A stretch of 64,000 nucleotides of DNA, from NCBI GenBank assembly GCA_013289835.1, contig JABCZG010000004.1:124001-188000 (forward strand), written 5' to 3'. How positions within the stretch are numbered: the stretch's first letter is position 1; every line of letters starts with the position of its first letter. Below, one piece after another: positions 51,251 to 58,784 of this stretch. Position numbers and translations under genes: made by a program. The stretch comes from Acidobacteriota bacterium (lineage in GTDB: Bacteria > Acidobacteriota > Terriglobia > Acidiferrales > UBA7541). Below the pieces are notes generated by a model. That model had not been told where the DNA came from. It made no database searches and saw nothing but the letters and a program-made list of their open reading frames with translations.

Positions 51251-53335
51251 ATGAAAACGTGGCGGGTTTGTGGTTTGGCATATCTGGGGCTGGCGATTGG
51301 GGCGGCGATTGCGCTTCATACTTCGGCGGACACCGGTGCGCGAGCGGGCGATGTGACGGAGGCGAGGGTCGCTTCGGACGCGGCCAGCGGAAACAATTGG
51401 CTGCTCAACGGCCGCACAAACGACGGAAAGCATTTCAGCCCGTTGCAGCAGATCACGGACAAAAATATCGGGGGACTGGGATTGGCGTGGTCTTTGGATA
51501 TTGAGAGCGGTATGGGCGTGGTGTCGGAGCCGATCGTTGTGGATGGGGTGATTTACGTGAGCGCGCCGCTGTCGATTGTGTACGCCGTGGATGCGGTTTC
51601 GGGAAAAGTGCTGTGGAGGTTTGATCCGAAAGTGCGGCTGAATCAGGCGATCAATGGATCGTATTCGGCGCGGACCAATGGCGGCGTGGCGGTGTGGAAC
51701 GGAAAAGTGTACGTCGGCACGGGAGATTGCCGGCTGGTGGCCATTGATGCGGCGACGGCGAAGCAGGTTTGGGAGGCGCAAGTTTGCGAGCCAACACAAA
51801 CGGGAATTACCGGGGCGCCGCATGTGGCCAGGGGAAAAATCTTGATGGGCTACAACGGTTCGGACGACGGCGTGCGCGGCGCGTTGATTGCTTACGACGC
51901 GGAAACTGGAAAGGAGGCGTGGCGCTTCTGGACGGTGCCGGGCGATCCGTCGAAGCCGTTCGAAACGAAGGCGCTGGAAATGGCGGCGAAGACCTGGGGA
52001 GGCACGGATTGGTGGAAGGTCGGCGGCGGTGATGTCTGGAACGCGATTACTTATGACGACGCGACGGGCCTGGTACTTTTCGGGACGGCAGGAGTGGGCG
52101 TGGACTACGGCGAGTTCCGGAATATCAAGGCGACCGGTGACCGGCTTTTTGGCGAATGCATTATTGCGGTGAAGGCCGACAACGGCGAATACGCCTGGCA
52201 CTACCAGACCGGGACGGAAGGAATTCATTCGGAAAACAATCACATTTTGATGGCGGACCTGGTGATTGATGGGGAGAAGCGGCATGTGGCGATGACCGCA
52301 CCGAAGAACGGTTTCTTTTTCGTGCTGGACGCCAAGACCGGGAAACTTCTGTCCGCGAAACCGCTCGTGAACGTGGTTTGGGCGAAGTCCATTGATCTAC
52401 AGACGGGGCGTGCGGTGCTCGTGCCGCGCTCGGAAGGCGGCGGGCGGCAATGGACGGTCCACAATTGGTGGCCGATGAGCTATAGCTCACTCACAGGATT
52501 GGTGTACGTGCCGACGACCGATCGGCACGCCGATTCGAAAGCGGAGGTGGAAGCTGGTGAAGGCGGCGCGGGCCTCTTTGGGCGGCTGATCGCGTGGGAT
52601 CCGGTGAGCCAGTCGGCGCGATGGTCGGTTGACGAGGAGATCGCTGTCAATGGCGGAGTGCTTTCCACGGCGGGCAATCTTGTGTTTCAGGGACAGGGGA
52701 CGGGCGAATTTGCGGGGTACGCCGCGGACAGCGGGAAAAAAGTTTGGTCAGTGAAAACGGGATCGGCGATCGAATCGATTCCGGTGACTTTTTCCGTGAA
52801 GGGCGAACAGTATGTGATTACTCCGGTGGGATGGGGATCAGGTTCGCGGTTATTTGCTCCCGCGCGCACGATGGCTACGCCGGAGTCGAAGCGTGGGCCG
52901 GTGCGGTTGCTGGCGTTCAAGCTTGGAGCTACCACGCCATTTCCCTATCCGAAGATTACGATTCCGCCGGTGCCGAAGCCGCCGGAGCAAAAAGCGAGCG
53001 CGGAAGTGATTCGCAAGGGTGAAAAGCTTTACGCGACTTTTGTTTGCGATGGTTGTCATTCGCCGGAGCTGGACGGCAGCGGAGCGTGGGTGCTGAATGG
53101 CGCGATTCCCGATCTTCGTTACATGCCGCCGGATATCCACAAAGATTGGTATCAAATTGTGCTGGGCGGGTCGCATTGGGACAAGGGCATGCCGGGCTTT
53201 GCCGATCCGCCAAAGTTTGCGTTTCCTCATGACAAGATGACCGTAGCCGATGCAGATGCGATTCATGCGTACGTGATTGATGGGGCCTGGAAGGCCTACA
53301 AGGCCGAACACGAGAAGTCAGCCGCGAAGAACTAA
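51251..53335 (+). CDS. PQQ-dependent dehydrogenase with C-terminal cytochrome c, diverged active site
   Basis: 694 residues with a signal peptide ('AYLGLAIGAAIALHTSA'). An eight-bladed quinoprotein propeller is indicated by repeated Trp-docking pieces ('SGKVLWRFD', 'AKQVWEAQ', 'TGKEAWRFW', 'NGEYAWHYQ', 'SGKKVWSVK'). The C-terminus has a haem c site Cys599-Asp-Gly-Cys602-His603 and 'KGMPGF', which offers the Met ligand. Two usual active-site features look changed: the vicinal Cys-Cys before 'GVAV' is replaced ('SARTNGGVAV'), and where alcohol dehydrogenases have a DxWD stretch this protein has 'TEGIHSENNHI'. It is therefore a divergent quinohaemoprotein, substrate uncertain, periplasmic. Confidence 0.82.
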   Translation: MKTWRVCGLAYLGLAIGAAIALHTSADTGARAGDVTEARVASDAASGNNWLLNGRTNDGKHFSPLQQITDKNIGGLGLAWSLDIESGMGVVSEPIVVDGVIYVSAPLSIVYAVDAVSGKVLWRFDPKVRLNQAINGSYSARTNGGVAVWNGKVYVGTGDCRLVAIDAATAKQVWEAQVCEPTQTGITGAPHVARGKILMGYNGSDDGVRGALIAYDAETGKEAWRFWTVPGDPSKPFETKALEMAAKTWGGTDWWKVGGGDVWNAITYDDATGLVLFGTAGVGVDYGEFRNIKATGDRLFGECIIAVKADNGEYAWHYQTGTEGIHSENNHILMADLVIDGEKRHVAMTAPKNGFFFVLDAKTGKLLSAKPLVNVVWAKSIDLQTGRAVLVPRSEGGGRQWTVHNWWPMSYSSLTGLVYVPTTDRHADSKAEVEAGEGGAGLFGRLIAWDPVSQSARWSVDEEIAVNGGVLSTAGNLVFQGQGTGEFAGYAADSGKKVWSVKTGSAIESIPVTFSVKGEQYVITPVGWGSGSRLFAPARTMATPESKRGPVRLLAFKLGATTPFPYPKITIPPVPKPPEQKASAEVIRKGEKLYATFVCDGCHSPELDGSGAWVLNGAIPDLRYMPPDIHKDWYQIVLGGSHWDKGMPGFADPPKFAFPHDKMTVADADAIHAYVIDGAWKAYKAEHEKSAAKN

Positions 53336-53357
53336 CTCTCCACAGACTGCCGTTTTA

Positions 53358-54797
53358 CTAAATTCCCCCGACGAAGCGGCCGGGGGAGAAGACATTTTGC
53401 GGATCGAAAGCGGATTTGAGGCGGCGCATCAGGGCGAGGTCGGAGCCGGGCGATCCCCAGACCGTGGTACCCCTCTTGATGCTTGCCGGAGCAAAGAGAA
53501 GCGAAGCACGGCCACCCGAGGCGGAACTGAAATCGAAGATTTGCGCGATGCATGGCGAGAGACGCGCGGAGGTGTCTTCGTCCGAGGCGGCCAGAAGCAA
53601 CGCAAAATAGATGGTGCTGCTAGCACGCGCGACGAATGCATGTGGGAGGCTGGCGTCGGCGGCGACTTTTCGCAGGCTTGCGAAGACGGCGGCGTGATGG
53701 CTGGGAAGAATGCTGATCTTGAAGATGAGCGACGCTGGAGAGAATTCGATAAGCATGGAGAGAGTTTCGCGGAGGCGGCCCCAGAGCGTGGGGCGCGTGG
53801 TGTCATCCAAAACGTTTGTGCTGGTGGCGTTGGAGTTGGCTGCAAAACGCATGAGGTCGCGCTCATAGCGTGCGAGTACTTCCGGAGTGCCGGCGAAGGC
53901 AGCGCAGAGTTGCCATTCGTTTGAGCGAATCCAATTTCCGATAGGCGGAAGCGATTTCGATGCTAAGGCTTGGTTTTCTCCTGCGAAGACAGCGACTTCG
54001 GGAGTTGCAGGCGCTCGCGTGGCGAAGAGTTGGGCAAGTTCGGGGCTCACAATGTCCAATGTGAGCGGTGTCAGGGGAGACTCGGTGATTACGCGACGAA
54101 GAGTCACCGCGCCTTCTGCGTTCGGAAAAGAGGCGACGAAACCGCGACTCGCGAGCGGCGATGGAAATGTCCGGAAGTTGAGGCGCGTGATAATGGCGAG
54201 CGTGCCGAGCGAGCCGATCAGGAGCTTGTGGAGGTCGTAGCCGCTGACGTTTTTCACCACGCGGCCGCCGCTCTTGCAGAGTTTTCCGGTGCCGTCCGCA
54301 AATTCGGCGCCGATGAGGAAGTCGCGCGTGGTGCCATAAAACTGGCGGAGAGGCGAATCGATTCCCGACGCGATGGTGCCGCCGATGGTGCTGCGGGAAT
54401 ACCAGGGAACGAGCAGCGGCAGAAATTGGTTGTGCTCGAAGAGAGCAGCGTTCAATTTTGCCAGAGGCATGCCGGCGTCCACGCCGAGTGTGAGGTCGCC
54501 CGGGTCGTAATGGGCGATTCTGTTAAGCGTGGTTATGTCGAGGGCGATGTTGTAGCGCGAAGGCGGCATGCCAATGCCGAGCTTGGTGCGATTGCCGCAG
54601 GGAATGACCGCGAGTTTTTCGAGAGCGGCGAAGCGAATGAGTTCGGCGACCTCTTCGGCATTGGCGGGTTTTGCTACAGCGGCTGGAATCTTTTCATCGA
54701 CGGCATAGGGAGCACACGACGCAGGATCGGTGAGAACCCGGGAGGCGCCGACGATGGATTCCAGATTCGCGGCGAAGTTTGCGGAAGTCGTCGTCAT
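53358..54797 (-). CDS. glcE: Glycolate oxidase FAD-binding subunit
   Basis: About 479 residues from ATG 54797, which overlaps the glcD stop by ATGA. FAD_binding_4 domain: 'PANAEEVAELIRFAALEKLA', 'VIPCGNRTKLGIG', 'GVDAGMPLAKLNAAL' and 'STIGGTIASGIDSPLRQFYG', then 'GRVVKNVSGYDLHKLLIGSL'. The second half lacks the C-terminal active site of GlcD, as in GlcE. The end 'LKSAFDPQNVFSPGRFVGGI' is typical. Pairs with GlcD and GlcF to oxidise glycolate to glyoxylate at the membrane. Confidence 0.9.
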   Translation of the reverse strand: MTTTSANFAANLESIVGASRVLTDPASCAPYAVDEKIPAAVAKPANAEEVAELIRFAALEKLAVIPCGNRTKLGIGMPPSRYNIALDITTLNRIAHYDPGDLTLGVDAGMPLAKLNAALFEHNQFLPLLVPWYSRSTIGGTIASGIDSPLRQFYGTTRDFLIGAEFADGTGKLCKSGGRVVKNVSGYDLHKLLIGSLGTLAIITRLNFRTFPSPLASRGFVASFPNAEGAVTLRRVITESPLTPLTLDIVSPELAQLFATRAPATPEVAVFAGENQALASKSLPPIGNWIRSNEWQLCAAFAGTPEVLARYERDLMRFAANSNATSTNVLDDTTRPTLWGRLRETLSMLIEFSPASLIFKISILPSHHAAVFASLRKVAADASLPHAFVARASSTIYFALLLAASDEDTSARLSPCIAQIFDFSSASGGRASLLFAPASIKRGTTVWGSPGSDLALMRRLKSAFDPQNVFSPGRFVGGI

Positions 54798-56227
54798 AGA
54801 TGGACTGCTATTGCGCCAACGTGTTTGCGGACGCGGATTTCGCCGCAACCTTTGTTGAGTGGGAAAATCTTCCCAGGATTCAAGGAGGAATCGGGATTGA
54901 AGGCGTCATGGATCCGGCGCATGAGATCGAAGTCGGCGTCGGAGAAAAGCAGAGGCATGAGTTCGGATTTTTCCATGCCGACGCCGTGCTCGCCCGTGAG
55001 TGCTCCGCCGACTTCGACACAGTAGCGGATGATGTGGGCAGCAGCTTCGCGAGCGCGTTCGAATTGAGCGGCATCGCGCGGATCGTAGAGAATGATGGGA
55101 TGAAGGTTGCCGTCGCCGGCGTGAAAAATATTTCCGATTGGAAAGCCGGATTGCTCGCCGATTTGCTGGATGCGGCGAAGTGCTTGCGGAAGTTTCGAAC
55201 GCGGAATGACGCCGTCGAGGACATAGTTGCTGGGTGCCATACGCCCGAGCGCGCCGAAGGCGTTTTTTCGGCCTTTCCAGAGGAGATCGCGCTCGGCATT
55301 GTCGCTCGCGACGCGAACCTCGCGGGCGTGATGCGCGTTGCAAACCTCCGTGATGGCGGAGACCTGCTCGGAGGCGGCTTCGGTCAGGCCTTCGACCTCG
55401 ATGAGAAGAACGGCGGCGCTGTCCATCGGAAAGCCGGCGTGGATGTAGTCTTCGACGGTGCGGAGGGTCCAACCGTCAAGCATTTCGCACGCGGAAGGGG
55501 TGATGGCGCGCGCGGTGATGTCCACAACGGTGTCCGCGGCGTCATCCACGGTGTCGAAGATCGCCAGCAGCGTTTTGACGGCTTCGGGTTTGCGCGAAAG
55601 CTTGACGGTGATTTCGGAGATCAGGGCGAGCGTGCCTTCGGAGCCGACGAAGAGGCCGGTGAGATCGTAACCGAGAGTGTGACCGTCTTTGCTGCCGACC
55701 CGCACGATTTCGCCATCGGGAAGCACAAGCTCGAGCGCGGTGACGTGATTGGTGGTGACGCCGTAGGCGAGCGTGTGCGGGCCGCCAGCGTTTTCGGCAA
55801 CGTTGCCGCCGATAGTGCAGGATTTCCAACTCGAGGGATCGGGCGCGAAATACAGGCCGTGAGGCTCGGCGGCGCGCGTGAGTTCGTAGTTGACGACGCC
55901 GGGCTGGACAACCGCGCGCTGATTTTCCGCGTCGAGCTCGAGAATGCGATTCATGCGCGCGAAGACAATCATCACGCCGCCGGTGCGGGCGAGCGCGCCT
56001 CCGGAAAGGCCGGTGCCGGCGCCGCGGCCGACGATGGGAACATTGTATTTGGCAGCCAGCTTGACGATCTCCGAAACCTTTTCCGTGGATTCAGGGAAAA
56101 CAACAATATCGGGGCGACCTTTTTCGACGGAGCCATCGAATTCATAAAGAAGTGTGTCCTCCGGCTGATAAAGAACTGAAGAGGAGCCGAGCAGTTTTTC
56201 GAGTTCGTCGACGATGCCGGGATTCAT
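54794..56227 (-). CDS. glcD: Glycolate oxidase catalytic FAD subunit
   Basis: About 477 residues from ATG 56227; residues read upstream of it are noise. The FAD domain includes 'NVPIVGRGAGTGLSGGALAR' and 'TIGGNVAENAGGPHTLAYGV', and the C-terminal cap ends in 'LTGEHGVGMEKSELMPLLF' with the His residues of the active site plus 'IFHAGDGNLHPIILYDPRD'. Full length for GlcD. First gene of a glcD-glcE pair. It diverges from the hydroxyacid dehydrogenase gene with 125 bases between. Confidence 0.92.
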   Translation of the reverse strand: MNPGIVDELEKLLGSSSVLYQPEDTLLYEFDGSVEKGRPDIVVFPESTEKVSEIVKLAAKYNVPIVGRGAGTGLSGGALARTGGVMIVFARMNRILELDAENQRAVVQPGVVNYELTRAAEPHGLYFAPDPSSWKSCTIGGNVAENAGGPHTLAYGVTTNHVTALELVLPDGEIVRVGSKDGHTLGYDLTGLFVGSEGTLALISEITVKLSRKPEAVKTLLAIFDTVDDAADTVVDITARAITPSACEMLDGWTLRTVEDYIHAGFPMDSAAVLLIEVEGLTEAASEQVSAITEVCNAHHAREVRVASDNAERDLLWKGRKNAFGALGRMAPSNYVLDGVIPRSKLPQALRRIQQIGEQSGFPIGNIFHAGDGNLHPIILYDPRDAAQFERAREAAAHIIRYCVEVGGALTGEHGVGMEKSELMPLLFSDADFDLMRRIHDAFNPDSSLNPGKIFPLNKGCGEIRVRKHVGAIAVHL

Positions 56228-56352
56228 AGCGCGCACACAAGCCGATCCGCTACTTGCACTATAGTGAGAGATGCGGGGCTGGCGCAACGGCAAGATAGGC
56301 CGGGAGGATAAGGGTGTGTTAGTGTAATTTTCCCAAAATTTGAGACGAGGAA

Positions 56353-57336
56353 ATGATGGCCAAGCCGAAAGTGTTTGCGACCCACGAGCTGTTCGAAGAT
56401 GCGCGGCAAATTCTTGGAGAAAACTGTGAGATGGAGTATTGGGCCAAGGCGGAACGTCCGCCGCGGGAGGAGTTGTTGCGGCGGGTGCAGGGCAAAGAGG
56501 GGCTGATTTGCCTGCTAACGGAAAAAATAAACGATGAGTTTTTGCGAGCGGCGCCAAAGCTTAGGATTGTGGCGAACGTGGCCGTGGGATTTGACAATAT
56601 TGACGTCGCTGCGTGCACCAAACACGGCGTGGCGGCGACGAATACGCCGGGAGTATTGGATGAAACGACGGCGGATTTTGCGTGGACATTGTTGATGGCC
56701 GTGGCGCGACGGTTGGGAGAAGGAGAAGCGCTGGCGCGCTCTGGGAATTGGAAAGGCTGGGACCTGGACCAGCTGGTCGGAACCGACGTGTGGGGGAAGA
56801 CGCTGGGGATCGTAGGATTCGGGCGAATCGGAAGAGCGGTGGCGCGGCGAGCCGGCGGATTCCAGATGAAAGTGATTTACACGGATGCACTCAGAGTGCC
56901 AGAGAGCGTGGAGAAGGAATTGAATGCCGCATTTTGCGACATGAATACCCTCCTAGCGGAGTCTGACTTTATCAGCGTGCATGTGCCGCTGCTGCCGGAG
57001 ACACGCGGCCTGTTTGACTCCCCGAAATTTTACAGGATGAAGCCGACGGCATTTTTGATTAACACGTCGCGCGGGCCGGTGGTGGACGAGGCAGCGCTGG
57101 TGGCAGCCTTGGAGGAAAGAAAAATCGCGGGCGCAGCGCTGGACGTGTATGAGAATGAACCGTTCATCCACCCAGGACTGAAACGCGCGAACGTAGTGCT
57201 GGCGCCGCATATTGCTTCGGCGTCACTGGAAACGCGGACGAAAATGGCGTGCATCGCGGCCAACAATGTCGTCTCCCTCTTCGCGGGGCAAAGGCCACCG
57301 AACATTCTCAATCCGGAAGTGTTGAAAGCAACTTGA
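56353..57336 (+). CDS. D-2-hydroxyacid dehydrogenase (glyoxylate/hydroxypyruvate reductase type)
   Basis: 327 residues. NAD domain 'LGIVGFGRIGRAVARRAGGF' at about residues 148-167; catalytic residues are seen as Arg in 'INTSRGPVVDEAALV', Glu in 'DVYENEPFIH' and His in 'LAPHIASASLETRTKM'. This is the glyoxylate/hydroxypyruvate reductase-D-glycerate dehydrogenase pattern, which fits the glycolate oxidase genes upstream and glycerate kinase 22 bases downstream. ATG 56353 with GAGG upstream. Confidence 0.9.
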   Translation: MMAKPKVFATHELFEDARQILGENCEMEYWAKAERPPREELLRRVQGKEGLICLLTEKINDEFLRAAPKLRIVANVAVGFDNIDVAACTKHGVAATNTPGVLDETTADFAWTLLMAVARRLGEGEALARSGNWKGWDLDQLVGTDVWGKTLGIVGFGRIGRAVARRAGGFQMKVIYTDALRVPESVEKELNAAFCDMNTLLAESDFISVHVPLLPETRGLFDSPKFYRMKPTAFLINTSRGPVVDEAALVAALEERKIAGAALDVYENEPFIHPGLKRANVVLAPHIASASLETRTKMACIAANNVVSLFAGQRPPNILNPEVLKAT

Positions 57337-57358
57337 TGCGTTCTTCGACTGACCTCCC

Positions 57359-58672
57359 ATGGCGGATCTGAAGCAACTCGCCCGGCAGATTTTCCAAGAG
57401 ACATTGGCAGCGATTGATATTCCCGCGACCATGCAGCGGAAGCTACGGCGCGAGGGAACGCGATTGCTATTTAATGGGACGAGCATCGAGCTGCACAACT
57501 TCGAGAAACTGCGCGTAGTTGCGATCGGAAAAGCGGCGCACGCGATGGTGAACGGCCTTGGACAAGTGCTGGCGCCGTTCGTGAAATTCGAAGGAGTCGT
57601 TTCCGCGCCGACACCACCGAAGAAGCCCGTAGCAGGCATGAAATATTTTGTGGGCGGGCATCCGATCCCCAATGAAGAAAGCTGGAAAGCCGGGGAATCG
57701 ATTCTGGCGCTGCTAAAGAAATGCGATGAAAAGACGCTGGTTTTCTTTCTGCTTTCCGGTGGCGGATCGGCTCTTGTGGAATTGCCGCTGGACGCTGCGC
57801 AAACGCTTGGTGATGTGCAGCAAGTTTACCGCGCGCTGGTGACCTGCGGCGCGCCGATCGAAGAAATGAATACAGTGCGAAAACATATTTCCGCGGTGAA
57901 GGGCGGGCGGCTCGCGGCTGCAGCGAATGGTGCTACGAAGATAACGCTGGCTGTCAGCGACGTGCCTGCGGGACGGGAGACGGCGCTGGCCTCGGGGCCG
58001 ACGCTCCCCGACCCAACAACGATTGCGTATGTTCAGCGCATCCTCCGGGAATACTCGCTGCGCGACAAATTTCCGCAAACGCTGCGGCGTTGGTTGGACG
58101 CTGGAAAAATGCCGGAGACGCCGAAGGCGGGCGACCGGGCATTTGGAAAGTCGCACTTCTTGCTGCTGCTCGGAATGGACGATTTGTTTCATCCCGCTCA
58201 TCACGCGGCGGAAGCGAAGGGATTCATCGCGTGCTGCGATAATGCGACCGACGATTGGCCGGTGGAGAAGGCAGCAAAGTTCCTGCTGGAGCAGCTCGAT
58301 GAATTGCGCAAGACGCATGCGGGTCAGCGCGTGGCCATACTCGCGGATGGCGAGGTGAGCTCGCCGGTGACTGGGGACGGAATTGGGGGAAGGAATTCAG
58401 CGTTTGTGCTGGCGTGCGTGGAGAAGATTGCAGGGAAAAAGATTGCCGTGCTCAGCGCGGGCACGGATGGGATTGATGGGAACAGTCCCGCCGCGGGAGC
58501 GGTTGCGGACGGCGAGACGCTGGAGATGGCGCGGGCGATTGGCCTTGATCCGGCCGATGCGTTTCGACGAAGCGGTGCGTTCACATTTTTTGCGCACTTC
58601 GAGGATGTGATTGTTACAGGTCCGACCGGGAACAATTTGCGGGACTTGCGAATATTGATTGCGGAGTCGTGA
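57359..58672 (+). CDS. Glycerate 2-kinase (GckA/TtuD type)
   Basis: 437 residues of the DUF4147/MOFRL glycerate kinase type. The N-terminal domain has 'GKAAHAMVNGLGQVLAPF', 'LVFFLLSGGGSALVELPLDA' and 'TVRKHISAVKGGRLAAAANG'; the C-terminal MOFRL domain contains 'ILADGEVSSPVTGDGIGGRN' and 'IAVLSAGTDGIDGNSPAAGA'. It makes 2-phosphoglycerate from glycerate. It follows the hydroxyacid dehydrogenase by 22 bases, so glyoxylate or hydroxypyruvate can be reduced to glycerate and phosphorylated by one operon. Confidence 0.92.
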   Translation: MADLKQLARQIFQETLAAIDIPATMQRKLRREGTRLLFNGTSIELHNFEKLRVVAIGKAAHAMVNGLGQVLAPFVKFEGVVSAPTPPKKPVAGMKYFVGGHPIPNEESWKAGESILALLKKCDEKTLVFFLLSGGGSALVELPLDAAQTLGDVQQVYRALVTCGAPIEEMNTVRKHISAVKGGRLAAAANGATKITLAVSDVPAGRETALASGPTLPDPTTIAYVQRILREYSLRDKFPQTLRRWLDAGKMPETPKAGDRAFGKSHFLLLLGMDDLFHPAHHAAEAKGFIACCDNATDDWPVEKAAKFLLEQLDELRKTHAGQRVAILADGEVSSPVTGDGIGGRNSAFVLACVEKIAGKKIAVLSAGTDGIDGNSPAAGAVADGETLEMARAIGLDPADAFRRSGAFTFFAHFEDVIVTGPTGNNLRDLRILIAES

Positions 58673-58698
58673 CAGCAAAAATCCCAAGAGAAATGCTT

Positions 58699-58740
58699 AA
58701 CGCAGAGAACTCAGAGGACACAGAGTTCACAGAGAAGAGA
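58699..58740. repeat. CTCTGTG-type dispersed intergenic repeat (opposite orientation)
   Basis: CGCAGAG, CTCAGAGGACACAGAG and CACAGAGAAGAGAA blocks resemble the reverse complement of 37834-37881. Confidence 0.6.
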
Positions 58741-58772
58741 AGGGACAGACCGCATCGCCGGCCCTTCTCTTC
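58734..58772. terminator. Bidirectional hairpin between glycerate kinase and M1 peptidase
   Basis: Eleven perfect pairs GAAGAGAAGGG / CCCTTCTCTTC with a 17-base loop, between two convergent genes. T-runs are short, so it is a possible, not certain, terminator. Confidence 0.45.
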
Positions 58773-58784
58773 CACTGCAGCTCG

